Shown: positions 1 through 9,495, numbered from the stretch's first letter. The stretch: 64,000 bases of DNA from Demetria terragena DSM 11295 (GCF_000376825.1 NZ_AQXW01000004.1:868001-932000); one strand, 5' to 3'. The notes: generated by a model not told the origin, from the letters alone. Numbers and translations are program-made.

Positions 1-10
1 CTGGCGTGGG

Positions 11-1729
11 TTAGGACGAGCCCTTCACATCCCGACGCTTCGGAAGCGGCACAACCTCGGGCTGTCGAGGGTTCTCGTCGTACCAGGTGTGGCGACGCTC
101 TTCGCGACCATTCACGATGTCATCGCGCAGCGGGCTGGGCATCGGCACCTTGACGGGCTTGGGCGGCTTGGGTGGCGGCGGGTTGGCTGCCTTCTCCGCC
201 TGCTCGGTACGGAAGGTCACCCGGCGCTTGGCACGCTCGATGTCCGCGGCATCCCGCTCTGGCGTGCGGCGCGGGGCATAACGGGCTCGGACCATCTCCC
301 GGTGCGCCCACTCTTCCTCGATCGGCGTGGGCTCTTCCTTTGGCTCCTTGGCCGCTTGCTTCGCCGCCTCCTTGGCGCGCTTCTTCTCCCGCTCTGCTTC
401 GACCTTGGCGGCCTTGCGCTCCTGGTCCTCAAGTCGGTCGCGGATGACCCGCTGGCGCCGCATCTCAGCCAGTTCAGCGGTCCTGCGCTCGTGGCGCTCC
501 TGCTCGATGGTGGCGCGCATCGCAGCGGTCGTCACCGGCGCCGGTTCCTGATTCGTCACGTCATCTCCTGCGTCGTCGGCGGTCGTTTTCGCGGCTCGCT
601 GGGCCTCAAGCGGGTCCTGCGACTCGCCCCCGTCTGCCACCTTGCGCACCGCGGCCGGGGGCTCCCGATCCAGCACGGGCATACCGCGCTCGTCCAAAGT
701 TTCTTCGGCGTCGCGGCGCAGGACGTATGCCTCGGTGACGTTCTGGTCGAGTTTCTCCTGGGCCTTGATGATGGCCGCATCGTTGCGCAGCGGCAGCAAG
801 ATCATCGTCTCGGCCGGGAGTCCCGACTTGAGTTGGCGGGTGCGCTCAAGTTCGGCATCGAGCTCGGCACCAAACAGCATGATGAGGTTGGTCAGCCACA
901 GCCAGAACATGAACAGCGCTGCGGTCGCGAACGGGCCGAACGTCTCCTGATATTTCGCGCCCGCGGACAGGCCGACGTAAGTAGCGAAGCCGATCGTGGC
1001 CAGGATCCACGTGACAAACGCGAACAGCGCACCCCAGGAGAAGAACATCCGCCGCGGCTTGCGCACGTTCGGCGTTGCCCAGTAGAGCAGCCCGATGATC
1101 GTGATCACCATGAACGCCATGAACGGGAGCTTCACCATGTCCCAAAGGCCCGCGGCCTCAGTGCCCAGCCCGACAGCATCGAAGATGGTCTTGGCCAAGG
1201 AACCGGACAGCACGGTTGCCACGATGATCGTCACGATCATCAGGGCCTGAATGGCGGTCACGACGTAGAGCCATGGCCGTAGCGCAAAAACGGGCCGTCC
1301 TTCCTGGACGTTGTAGATACGGTTCATCGCCCGGCTGAAGCCGCCGACATACCCGGAGGCCGACCACAAGGCCGTCACCACACCGATAACCAGGGTGAGG
1401 CCGGCGCCTTTGCTGTCCGCGAAGTTGTTGACGATAGTGCCGACCGTGGACAAGTCCTCCCTCGATTTTCCGGTCAGCTCAACAAGAATGTCCATGATTG
1501 CGTCCGGCTTGACCACCTGGCTGATCAACGCCACCACCGCCGCGAGCGCCGGGAACAACGAGAACAAGCCGTAATAGGTCAGGGTGGCCGCGGTGTCAGT
1601 GCTGCCGTCTCTGCCGAACTTCGCAATCGCTCGCTTGAACGCAACTTTCACGTCAGGCTTCGCAGTTACCTGCGGTATCTCGGTGGGTCGCTCGATGACG
1701 TCCGGGGTCTCCAAGGCATCCACGGCCAT
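11..1729 (-). CDS. YihY/virulence factor BrkB family membrane protein
   Basis: A 572-residue integral membrane protein of the YihY/BrkB family, whose molecular function is not settled (it was once mis-assigned as RNase BN). The N-terminal ~300 residues hold about six hydrophobic segments and the family-typical stretch YYGLFSLFPALAA. The remaining ~250 residues form a highly charged Arg/Glu/Lys/Ala-rich tail, probably cytoplasmic and partly coiled. The start is placed at the ATG at 1729 (MAVDALETPD); the open frame extends 70 codons upstream, but those residues look non-coding. It is separated from the LysR gene by ~95 bases and runs off in the same direction. Family call is secure; role unknown. 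Confidence 0.9.
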   Translation of the reverse strand: MAVDALETPDVIERPTEIPQVTAKPDVKVAFKRAIAKFGRDGSTDTAATLTYYGLFSLFPALAAVVALISQVVKPDAIMDILVELTGKSREDLSTVGTIVNNFADSKGAGLTLVIGVVTALWSASGYVGGFSRAMNRIYNVQEGRPVFALRPWLYVVTAIQALMIVTIIVATVLSGSLAKTIFDAVGLGTEAAGLWDMVKLPFMAFMVITIIGLLYWATPNVRKPRRMFFSWGALFAFVTWILATIGFATYVGLSAGAKYQETFGPFATAALFMFWLWLTNLIMLFGAELDAELERTRQLKSGLPAETMILLPLRNDAAIIKAQEKLDQNVTEAYVLRRDAEETLDERGMPVLDREPPAAVRKVADGGESQDPLEAQRAAKTTADDAGDDVTNQEPAPVTTAAMRATIEQERHERRTAELAEMRRQRVIRDRLEDQERKAAKVEAEREKKRAKEAAKQAAKEPKEEPTPIEEEWAHREMVRARYAPRRTPERDAADIERAKRRVTFRTEQAEKAANPPPPKPPKPVKVPMPSPLRDDIVNGREERRHTWYDENPRQPEVVPLPKRRDVKGSS

Positions 1730-1823
1730 GTCTGAACTCGTTCCTTCATGACGGACAGGTCTGGGAGCCAACCTATCTGCGGACCACGATGCCGTGCGCG
1801 ATCGGGTGCAACCGCCCGTGATC

Positions 1824-2729
1824 TTATGCGTCCATTTGTGCCCGGGTGCGAAGATGAGCCAGAGCCGCAGACAGCATGGGCTGATCCGCGCTGCCCCGTC
1901 GGATCGCAGTGAGGATGTGCCGCGCTGGCGGCGGATCACCCCCCAACGGCACCCGTTTCACCCGCGGATCCTCGGGCAGGCGCCCCAAGCGCGGCACGAT
2001 CGCGACACCGAGACCCGCGCTGACCAGGGCCGCCCCGGTATCCCACTCAGCCGACTCATGCGCGATGGACGGCGTGAAACCGGCGTACGCGCAAGCCGCC
2101 AACACCAGGTGACGGTAGGGACTGCCGGGCCGATCCAGAATCCAGTCCTCACTGGATGCGTCCTGCAGTAGCACCGAATCTCGCTGGGCAAGCGGGTGAT
2201 CTGCCGGAACCAGCAAGTCGATCGGGTCATCCAGCAGCGATTGTTGCTCGAATCGGCTGTCATTTCGTCGAGGCGTCGAATCGGTCGCCACGATGACGGC
2301 GAGGTCGGCCCGCTCGGCCAACAGCAAGTCAAAGCACTCCGCCGGATTCGCCTCGACGATCCGCACTGTCCCAAAGGGGAACGACTCTTGCACCGCGAGC
2401 ACCGCACCCGGTAACAGTGCCGCCGCTGCCGTCGAGAATCCGCACAACGTCAGCAAACCGCCGTGCTCACGGACGTTCGCCGCAATCTCGGCCCGCAACT
2501 CCTCCCAGCGCGCATTCATCTCATCGGCGCCCTCCAGCAGGATCTGGGCCGCAACCGTCAATCGGACGTTGCGGCCGTCCGGCTCCAACAACGGAAAGCC
2601 CAGATCGCGCGACAGCGCGCGCAGTTGGTGTGAGACGGCCGACGGTGTGTATCCCCAGGCGTGCGCGGCCGCCGTCACCGTCCCCAGTTCGGACACTGTG
2701 CGGAGTACCCGGATCCGCTGATCAATCAT
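1824..2729 (-). CDS. LysR family transcriptional regulator
   Basis: A 301-residue LysR-type regulator. An N-terminal winged helix-turn-helix (residues ~1-60, with VTAAAHAWGYTPSAVSHQLR) is followed by a substrate-binding-like effector domain. The ATG at 2729 gives the canonical length; the open frame continues upstream into the divergent gene but is not coding there. It is transcribed away from the betaine-type demethylation operon across a 72-base gap holding a near-perfect dyad. That is the usual arrangement for a LysR protein controlling its divergent neighbour, here presumably in response to the quaternary amine or a demethylation product (inference). Pseudomonas controls the comparable genes with the AraC-type GbdR, so the regulator class differs. 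Confidence 0.9.
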   Translation of the reverse strand: MIDQRIRVLRTVSELGTVTAAAHAWGYTPSAVSHQLRALSRDLGFPLLEPDGRNVRLTVAAQILLEGADEMNARWEELRAEIAANVREHGGLLTLCGFSTAAAALLPGAVLAVQESFPFGTVRIVEANPAECFDLLLAERADLAVIVATDSTPRRNDSRFEQQSLLDDPIDLLVPADHPLAQRDSVLLQDASSEDWILDRPGSPYRHLVLAACAYAGFTPSIAHESAEWDTGAALVSAGLGVAIVPRLGRLPEDPRVKRVPLGGDPPPARHILTAIRRGSADQPMLSAALAHLRTRAQMDA

Positions 2730-2740
2730 GCAGAAACCGT

Positions 2741-2762
2741 ACGCTTTTACATGCAAAATCGT
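2741..2762. promoter_or_regulatory. Candidate LysR operator in the divergent promoter region
   Basis: A 22-base imperfect dyad with outer arms ACG/CGT and inner arms TTTT/AAAA around a CATG core; 18 of 22 positions are symmetric. It lies 12 bases from the LysR start and 40 bases from the catabolic gene start, where an autoregulating LysR protein would bind. Operator function is inferred from position and symmetry only. Confidence 0.5.
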
Positions 2763-2801
2763 GCGCTTTTCTTCAGCAGTGATCCGCGTCACGCTAACGG
2801 C

Positions 2802-4841
2802 ATGGCTACCTTCGACCCGCTGCTGGAGCCGTACGACCTCAAAGGCGTCAGGCTGCGGAACCGCGTCGTCAGCACGTCGCACGAGCCGGCGTACGGCGAC
2901 GCGGGCATGCCCAAGGAGCGCTACCGCGCCTATCACGTCGAGAAGGCCAAAGGCGGCGTCGGTCTGACCATGATGGGTGGATCTGCGGTGGTCTCCCCCG
3001 ACAGCCCGCCGTCCTTCGGCAATCTCCTGCTCTGGCAGGACGAGATCGTGCCGTGGCTGCGCGATCTCGTCGACGAAGTGCACGAGCATGGCGCGGCCGT
3101 GATGACCCAAATCACCCACTTGGGGCGACGCACAAGCAACTACACCGACGACTGGCTACCGCTGGTCTACCCCTCGCCGCTGCGCGAGCCTGCACATCGC
3201 GCGTTTCCCAAGGCTGCGGAGCGGTGGGACCTGGACCGCATCACGAGAGACTTTGCCGATGCCGCCGCCCGATGTCAGGCGGCTGGCCTCGACGGGATCG
3301 AACTCGAGGCGTACGGCCACCTGCTCGACGGATTCTTGTCACCGCTGACCAACCACCGTACGGACGAATATGGCGGAGACTTGCAACACCGCATGGCGTT
3401 CCCCCGTCAGGTGATTCGCGCGATCCGGGAAGCCGTCGGCCCTGAATTCATCGTGGGCATCCGGATGTCCATGGACGAGGACCGCCCTGGCGGCCTCCAG
3501 CCCGAGGAGACCTTGGAGGCGCTGCGTCACTACGTCAGCGACGGCGTCGACTTTCTCAGCCTGATCAAGGGCACGATCGACAGCGACGCCACCCTGGCCA
3601 AGGTGATTCCCTCGATGGGAACGCCCTCCGCACCGTTCTTGGAGTTCGCCGGACAGATCAAGCGGGCGGTGGAGATCCCCGTGATGCACGCCTCGCGAAT
3701 CTCCGATGTCCCGACCGCACGCCACGCCATCCGCGAGGGACTCCTCGACCTCGTCGGCATGACCCGCGCCCAACTCGCGGACCCTTACCTCGTAGCCAAG
3801 GTCGCCGCGCGCGCGGAAGACCGCATCCGGCCCTGTGTGGGGGCGAATTACTGCCTCGATGCCATCTACGAGTCGGGCGACGCCAAGTGCCTGCATAACC
3901 CGGCCACCGGACGAGAGTTGAGCCTCCCGCAGGTAGTGCAGATCTCCCCTGGTGCCAAGCGTCGGGCCGTCGTCGTCGGCGCGGGACCCGCGGGCCTTGA
4001 GGCTGCGCGCGTCCTGGCCGAGCGTGGGCATCGCGTGACCGTCCTCGAAGCCGCCGACGAACCCGGCGGTCAGGTCCGGCTGGCGTCCCAATCACCCCGT
4101 CGACGCGACCTCATCGGAATCACCGACTGGCGGGTTGCCGAAGCACAACGAGCCGGGGCCACCATCAAATACGGCGTCTACGCCGAGACCGACGACGTCC
4201 TGAACGAGGAGCCCGACCTGGTCATCGTGGCGACCGGCGGCATGCCAAACCGCGAATTCCTCGACGGCGGAACGTCTTTGGTAAGCGACAGCTGGGACGT
4301 GCTGGAGGGGTCAGTTCGCCCGTCGGGTGACGTCCTGGTCTACGACGACAACGGCACCGAACCTGGCCTTGACGCTGCCGAGCACCTCGCCAGCGCTGGC
4401 GCACGGGTCCACTTCGTCACCCCCGAGCGCACCCTCGGCATCGGCGTCGGTGGGATGAATGCCCCCGCCTACTTGAAGGCCTTCGCGGAGCATGACGTGG
4501 AGGTGAGCCTGGCATACCGGCTGGAACGGGTGACCCAACAAGACGGCCGACGGGTAGCGCACCTTCGCCACGAGTACGCCAACCGCACCCGCGAGGTGGT
4601 TGTCGATCGAGTCGTCGTCGAGCACGGGACCCTCCCGAACGACGAGCTCTACACCAAGTTGCTTCCCCACTCGGTCAACCTTGGCGAGGTCGATCACGAA
4701 GCGCTCCGCGCCGGGACCGTCCAGTCCATCGCCACCAATTCCGCGAGTGGGTATCAACTTTTTCGCATCGGCGATGCCGTGGCGAGTCGCAACATCCACG
4801 CCGCGATCTACGACGCGCTCCGCCTCTGTCACCCGTTCTGA
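2802..4841 (+). CDS. dgcA: DgcA/StcD-like flavin-dependent N-demethylase (NADH:flavin oxidoreductase)
   Basis: A 679-residue protein of the trimethylamine dehydrogenase/2,4-dienoyl-CoA reductase group. An FMN-binding TIM barrel occupies residues ~1-365 and FAD/NAD-binding Rossmann regions follow (VVGAGPAGLEAARVL from ~391). Length and layout match DgcA (dimethylglycine demethylation) and StcD (N-methylproline demethylation). The iron-sulfur loop has Cys345, Cys351 and Cys363, but Ala at 348, where trimethylamine dehydrogenase has its fourth ligand, so a normal [4Fe-4S] cluster is doubtful. Start is the ATG at 2802. The Rieske gene begins 19 bases downstream. Inferred role: second demethylation step after the Rieske enzyme, dimethylglycine to sarcosine or the proline-betaine equivalent. 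Substrate cannot be fixed from sequence. Confidence 0.78.
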   Translation: MATFDPLLEPYDLKGVRLRNRVVSTSHEPAYGDAGMPKERYRAYHVEKAKGGVGLTMMGGSAVVSPDSPPSFGNLLLWQDEIVPWLRDLVDEVHEHGAAVMTQITHLGRRTSNYTDDWLPLVYPSPLREPAHRAFPKAAERWDLDRITRDFADAAARCQAAGLDGIELEAYGHLLDGFLSPLTNHRTDEYGGDLQHRMAFPRQVIRAIREAVGPEFIVGIRMSMDEDRPGGLQPEETLEALRHYVSDGVDFLSLIKGTIDSDATLAKVIPSMGTPSAPFLEFAGQIKRAVEIPVMHASRISDVPTARHAIREGLLDLVGMTRAQLADPYLVAKVAARAEDRIRPCVGANYCLDAIYESGDAKCLHNPATGRELSLPQVVQISPGAKRRAVVVGAGPAGLEAARVLAERGHRVTVLEAADEPGGQVRLASQSPRRRDLIGITDWRVAEAQRAGATIKYGVYAETDDVLNEEPDLVIVATGGMPNREFLDGGTSLVSDSWDVLEGSVRPSGDVLVYDDNGTEPGLDAAEHLASAGARVHFVTPERTLGIGVGGMNAPAYLKAFAEHDVEVSLAYRLERVTQQDGRRVAHLRHEYANRTREVVVDRVVVEHGTLPNDELYTKLLPHSVNLGEVDHEALRAGTVQSIATNSASGYQLFRIGDAVASRNIHAAIYDALRLCHPF

Positions 4842-4860
4842 ACGCTAGGAGTCACCCGCC

Positions 4861-6126
4861 ATGACCATGCTCGACGCCGCACCGACTGCACTGTCGGCAT
4901 CCACCAAACTGCACCAGCGGCGGCGACCTGGGCATGCCTTAGACGGTGAGTTCTACACGTCTCCAACGGTTTTCGAAGTCGATATCGATGCCGTCTTCTC
5001 CCGAACGTGGATCTTCGTCGCGACTGAAGCCGAGATCAGAGAACCTGGCGACTACCTGACCGTTGAGATCGGCCGCTCGTCAGTCATCGTTCTGCGCGAC
5101 GACGACGAACAGGTCCGCGCTCTTCACAACGTGTGTCGGCACCGGGGCTCGCGACTGCTCACCGAGGCGCGTGGGGACGTCGGCAACATCGTGTGCGGCT
5201 ACCACCAGTGGACCTATTCCACCGATGGCACGCTCCTGCACGCCGGGCAGCAGGCTCCGAGCTTCGACAAATCATGCTTCGGCCTCAAGCAGGTCGCGGT
5301 CCGCTCCGAAAGCGGACTGATCTTCATCTGTCTCGCCGACACCCCTCCGACCGACTTTGACGAGGTGTCCGCTCGCGTCTCGCCATACCTCGCGCCCCAC
5401 GCACTCGAACGCACCAAGGTGGCGGCACAGATCGACCTCGTCGAGCACGCAAACTGGAAGCTCGTGATGGAGAACAACCGGGAGTGTTATCACTGCGAGG
5501 CTGGCCACCCTGAGCTGACCGAAACATTCTTCCCCACGTATGGCTATGCGCCAGAGGACATCCCACCACGACTGCTGCCCGCACATGCCCGCTACCTCGC
5601 TGCCGAGGCGGAGCTCAAGCGGGTGTGCGACGACCGGGGGTATGCCCACGAACTCATCGAGGAGTTGTCGGGCCGCCCGTCGGCCATTCGCGTTGAGCGC
5701 GCAGCCCTTGACGGCGCAGGCGAGTCCTACACGATGGATGGAACCGCCGCATGCCGGAAACTGCTTGGCGATCTGGACACCGCCCGCCTCGGACGGATGA
5801 GCCTGCATCACCAGCCGAATATGTGGTCCCACTTCATGGCCGACCATGCTGTGGTCTTCTCCGTTCTGCCGCTCGCAGCAGACCGCACGCTGGTCCGCAC
5901 CACGTGGCTCGTCCACCAGGACGCGGTTGAGGGCGAAGACTACGACCTCGACCACCTCACCGACGTCTGGATCAAGACCAACGAGCAGGACGCGACCTTC
6001 TGCCGTCGCGCCCAAGAGGGCGTCACTGATCCGGCCTACGAGCCTGGCCCCTATGCCCCCACCGAATACCACGTTGATGCCTTCGTCACGTGGTACACGG
6101 AACGACTGCAGGAGGTTTCACGATGA
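4861..6126 (+). CDS. gbcA: Rieske oxygenase, GbcA-type betaine demethylase alpha subunit
   Basis: A 421-residue Rieske non-haem iron oxygenase. The Rieske [2Fe-2S] ligands are Cys92/His94 and Cys112/His115. The catalytic iron site follows the bridging motif ENNRECYHCEAGH, with His211 and His216 as probable ligands. GbcA of Pseudomonas and Stc2 of Sinorhizobium are the functional models; both remove an N-methyl group from a quaternary amine as formaldehyde, using O2 and electrons from a dedicated reductase. AGGAG lies nine bases before the ATG at 4861. The stop overlaps the reductase start as ATGA. With the adjacent reductase, DgcA-like demethylase and BCCT importer, a role in glycine betaine or proline betaine breakdown is well supported; exact substrate open. 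Confidence 0.85.
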   Translation: MTMLDAAPTALSASTKLHQRRRPGHALDGEFYTSPTVFEVDIDAVFSRTWIFVATEAEIREPGDYLTVEIGRSSVIVLRDDDEQVRALHNVCRHRGSRLLTEARGDVGNIVCGYHQWTYSTDGTLLHAGQQAPSFDKSCFGLKQVAVRSESGLIFICLADTPPTDFDEVSARVSPYLAPHALERTKVAAQIDLVEHANWKLVMENNRECYHCEAGHPELTETFFPTYGYAPEDIPPRLLPAHARYLAAEAELKRVCDDRGYAHELIEELSGRPSAIRVERAALDGAGESYTMDGTAACRKLLGDLDTARLGRMSLHHQPNMWSHFMADHAVVFSVLPLAADRTLVRTTWLVHQDAVEGEDYDLDHLTDVWIKTNEQDATFCRRAQEGVTDPAYEPGPYAPTEYHVDAFVTWYTERLQEVSR

Positions 6127-7211
6127 CGGAAATCATTGGTTCGCAGGTCTTTTCGAGGACCGTCGACCACACCCCAGCCCTCGTGCACGAGGTCGACGGG
6201 GTGTTGCTCTGCACAGCAATTGACGACATCACCCACGACGTCCGCTCGTTCACGTTCGCCATTCCTGGCGGAAGCGGACTCGACTTCGATCCCGGTCAGT
6301 ACCTCACCCTCAACCTTCCGGTCGATGGTGCATACGCCGAGCGCTGCTACACCATCTCTTCCACGCCGACTCGACCTGAGGCCCTGACCATCACGGTCAA
6401 GCGAGTGCCCGGCGGGCCGGTGTCGAACTGGCTACACGACCACCTCTCGGTGGGCGACACGGTCTTCGCCCGCGGCCCCTTTGGAGACTTCAGCCTGGCG
6501 CACCACCCAGCCGATCACTATCTGTTCCTGTCCGCGGGCAGCGGCATCACCCCGACAATGTCAATGCTCAGGTCACTCGTCGACCGCGCGGATTCCACGC
6601 AGGTCACATTCGTCCACAGCGCACGGACCCCCGACGACATCATCTTCCGTGCGGAGTTGGCCGAGTTGGCGGGATACGCCAACGTCAACATCGCCATCCT
6701 CTGCGAGGATGACGCCCCACACGAGGTATGGGAGGGACCACGCGGTCGACTTAACCCGTTGGCTCTCCTGACGGCGTGTCCCCAACTGCTCACCACGGAG
6801 ATCTTCACCTGCGGCCCCCCGCCCTACATGGCCGCGGTGCGCGAGTTGGCCGACCTGCTCGGCGTCGACCCCGCCCGCTATCACCAGGAGTCTTTCCTGC
6901 TCGGGGCTGATGACACCGGGCAGTCGGAGGTCACCTCGACCACGTCGGTCTCCCACCAGGTCACCTTCCAGCGCAGCGGGCGGGTGATCGAGTGCGCTGA
7001 GTCGACTCCACTCCTCACGGCGGCAGCTCATGCGGGCCTGTCTCTGGCGTCCTCGTGCGGCGAAGGTGTTTGCGGCACTTGCAAACTCGATCTTCTCGAG
7101 GGGGACGTCGACATGCAGCACGCAGGAGGAATCCGCCCACGTGAGATCGCTGCGGGAAAGATCCTCATGTGCTGCTCAACGCCGTGCACTGACCTGGTGA
7201 TCGACGCCTAG
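6123..7211 (+). CDS. gbcB: GbcB-type ferredoxin reductase partner of the Rieske oxygenase
   Basis: A 362-residue electron-transfer protein: an FAD domain (RCYTISSTPTRPE near the N-terminus), an NAD(P)H domain (SAGSGITPTMSML and TCGPPPYM), and a C-terminal plant-type [2Fe-2S] ferredoxin domain with CGEGVCGTC plus a later Cys in ILMCCSTP. This order is that of GbcB and hybrid-cluster-protein reductases. It passes electrons from NAD(P)H to the Rieske oxygenase encoded immediately upstream. The ATG at 6123 overlaps the gbcA stop by four bases, indicating translational coupling, so this start is preferred over an ATG 33 bases earlier. No transcription terminator is visible before the transporter gene 54 bases on. 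Confidence 0.85.
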   Translation: MTEIIGSQVFSRTVDHTPALVHEVDGVLLCTAIDDITHDVRSFTFAIPGGSGLDFDPGQYLTLNLPVDGAYAERCYTISSTPTRPEALTITVKRVPGGPVSNWLHDHLSVGDTVFARGPFGDFSLAHHPADHYLFLSAGSGITPTMSMLRSLVDRADSTQVTFVHSARTPDDIIFRAELAELAGYANVNIAILCEDDAPHEVWEGPRGRLNPLALLTACPQLLTTEIFTCGPPPYMAAVRELADLLGVDPARYHQESFLLGADDTGQSEVTSTTSVSHQVTFQRSGRVIECAESTPLLTAAAHAGLSLASSCGEGVCGTCKLDLLEGDVDMQHAGGIRPREIAAGKILMCCSTPCTDLVIDA

Positions 7212-7265
7212 ACCGCCTACGGTGGCTGGGACAAAACTGCCAGGACCCCGACCTGAGGAGCTCCG

Positions 7266-9218
7266 ATGAGTGCACCATCCAGTAGTGCGACCAAGACTGA
7301 GAGCCCACCGGGCGGAGGACTATCGGAGGGAATCTTCAAGCCCGTCTTTATCCCGGCATCGGTTGCGATCCTTGGCTTGATCACGATCGTGGTGATCTTT
7401 CGGGACCAAGCCGAGGATGCCACCGGGACCCTCAATCAATGGGTGACCGACGGGGTCGGCTGGTGGTACGTCATCGCGGTCAACATCTTCCTTATCTTCT
7501 GCTTCTACTGCGCCTTCTCCCGTATTGGCCGCATCCGCCTCGGCCGCGACGACGAGCAGCCCGAGTTCGGCATCGCATCCTGGTTCATGATGCTGTTCAG
7601 CGCCGGAATGGGTATTGGTCTGGTGTTCTTCGGCGTAGCGGAGCCCCTGACCAACTTCATCACTCCGCCGGAGGCCTACGGCGATGCACCACAGAGCATG
7701 GAGGCCGCTCAGCACTCCGTCGGACTGATGATGCTCCAGTGGGGCCTGCACCCGTGGGGAATCTACGCGGTGGTCGGCCTCGGTCTGGCCTATATGTCGT
7801 TCCGGCGCGGCCGTCCGCTTGCCGTGCGGTGGCTGCTCGAGCCGCTCATCGGCCGTCAGCGTGTCGAAGGCTGGATGGGACACGCCATCGACACCATCGC
7901 GATCGTCGGAACCCTGTTCGGCATCGCCACGTCCTTCGGCTTCGGCGTCAGCCAACTCATTGCTGGCTTGGAGTTCCTTGGCTGGGCCGAGGAGTCCAAC
8001 GAGCTGATCATCGGTCTCATCGCAGCCATCACCGGCATCGCGATCTGGTCGGTTGTCTCCGGTGTGCACAAGGGCCTGAAATGGTTGTCCAACATCAACA
8101 TGACCATCGCCGCGAGCCTGGCGCTGGTCATCTTTATCGTCGGGCCGACGATTTTCTTCTTGAAGGCGATTCCGGACAACTTCGGCGAGTACATCACCAT
8201 CCTTCCCGACAGCATGTTCCACACCGGGCCGTTCTCGTCCGACGGCTGGGAGGCCACATGGCCGCTCGGCTACTGGGGCTGGTGGACCAGCTGGGCGCCC
8301 TTCGTGGGCATGTTCATTGCACGAATCTCGCGCGGCCGTACTATCCGCGAGTTCATCGTGGGGGTCTTGCTCGCGCCCACGATGGCCAGCCTGGTGTGGT
8401 TCACCATCTTCGGCGGCGGCGCGATCTTCGAGCAGCGGGAGAACAAGTCCGTCATCACCAACCCTGATGAGGGCGTGAACAGCACCACGGCGCTGTTCCA
8501 GTACTTCGACACCCTGCCGATGACCACCGTGCTATCGATCACTGCGATGGCTGTGGTGGTCTTCTTCTTCGTCACGTCCTCTGACTCTGGGTCACTGGTG
8601 ATCGACATGCTCGCCAGCGGTGGACGCGTCGACACTCCCGTGGCAACCCGGGTCTACTGGGCGGCACTGGAGGGTGTGGCCGCTGCCGTACTGCTGGTGG
8701 TTGGTGGCGACGCTGCCTTGACGGCACTCCAAACGTTGTCTATCTCCACTGCGGCGCCGTTCTCGGTGATCATGGTGCTCGGCTGTGTCTCCATGCTGCG
8801 AGCGTTCCGGCACGATGTGGCGAACATGCCCAACTACATCCAGGTGATCCCCCGGTCAGAGGACCAGGAATCGACCGAGATGCCCCAGGTCTTCGGTTCG
8901 GGAGCCAAGTCGCGACTGCGCAGCGAGGTACGAAGCATGGCTGGGGTGAGCAGCACGATGGGCGGGCTCTCACCCGCGGCGGGCCAAGCGACCGAGGTCC
9001 AGGACCCGCAGATCATCTCGTTCCGAAACCTCGATGCGAGCGACATGACGATCGACCCGGAGACCGGGGAGCACCGACTGGACAACGAGGTCGTGGACCC
9101 GCTGGCTGGCGAGGTCTTCGACACCCCAGAGTTCGAGTCCTCCCAGGAGTACGTCAACCAGGGCGGCGTCGTGGAGGTCGCCCAGGATGAGGACGACCAA
9201 CCCGAACCCACGCGTTGA
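7266..9218 (+). CDS. BCCT family betaine/choline/carnitine transporter
   Basis: A 650-residue transporter with about 12 membrane segments in residues ~20-510. The BCCT signature is clear: AGMGIGLVFFGVAEP and the Trp-rich substrate box WGWWTSWAPFVGMFIARISR. A ~130-residue hydrophilic, strongly acidic C-terminal tail follows; in BetP-type carriers such tails sense osmolarity, but this one is acidic rather than basic, so that role should not be assumed. GAGGAG precedes the ATG. It is the last gene before a strong terminator and most likely imports the amine degraded by the three preceding genes (inference from operon structure). Confidence 0.88.
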   Translation: MSAPSSSATKTESPPGGGLSEGIFKPVFIPASVAILGLITIVVIFRDQAEDATGTLNQWVTDGVGWWYVIAVNIFLIFCFYCAFSRIGRIRLGRDDEQPEFGIASWFMMLFSAGMGIGLVFFGVAEPLTNFITPPEAYGDAPQSMEAAQHSVGLMMLQWGLHPWGIYAVVGLGLAYMSFRRGRPLAVRWLLEPLIGRQRVEGWMGHAIDTIAIVGTLFGIATSFGFGVSQLIAGLEFLGWAEESNELIIGLIAAITGIAIWSVVSGVHKGLKWLSNINMTIAASLALVIFIVGPTIFFLKAIPDNFGEYITILPDSMFHTGPFSSDGWEATWPLGYWGWWTSWAPFVGMFIARISRGRTIREFIVGVLLAPTMASLVWFTIFGGGAIFEQRENKSVITNPDEGVNSTTALFQYFDTLPMTTVLSITAMAVVVFFFVTSSDSGSLVIDMLASGGRVDTPVATRVYWAALEGVAAAVLLVVGGDAALTALQTLSISTAAPFSVIMVLGCVSMLRAFRHDVANMPNYIQVIPRSEDQESTEMPQVFGSGAKSRLRSEVRSMAGVSSTMGGLSPAAGQATEVQDPQIISFRNLDASDMTIDPETGEHRLDNEVVDPLAGEVFDTPEFESSQEYVNQGGVVEVAQDEDDQPEPTR

Positions 9219-9246
9219 ACTCTGGCTGCTAGCAACCGAGCACACG

Positions 9247-9280
9247 AAGAAGGGCCCGGCCAGGAGGCCGGGCCCTTCTT
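9247..9280. terminator. Bidirectional intrinsic terminator between the BCCT gene and tRNA-Lys
   Basis: A perfect 15-bp stem (arms 9247-9261 and 9266-9280) with a four-base AGGA loop. The stem ends in AAGAA/TTCTT, giving U-rich tracts on either strand. It lies 28 bases past the transporter stop and 4 bases past the tRNA 3' end on the other strand, so it can stop convergent transcription from both sides. Confidence 0.9.
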
Positions 9281-9283
9281 GGG

Positions 9284-9359
<76 letters not shown>

Positions 9360-9495
9360 CAGACCGTTGCCGCCGCGAGGCGGAGCAACGAGGCAAAACA
9401 CTAGCAGCGCCTGGACCTGGAGCGAAATCGAGATGAGTCCGATCGGGCGTGGCCCTGGTCTCACTCCTCGGACGGTATGCGGCAGACTGACGCAG

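Noticed and set aside
89-1282. Long plus-strand open frame (397 codons) opposite the YihY gene
   Set aside because: Antisense shadow typical of high-GC coding DNA; composition is Arg/His/Leu-rich with no domain, while the minus strand has a clear family match.
2730-3119. N-terminal extension of the LysR regulator
   Set aside because: Overlaps the start of the divergent catabolic gene and would precede a canonical LysR N-terminus.
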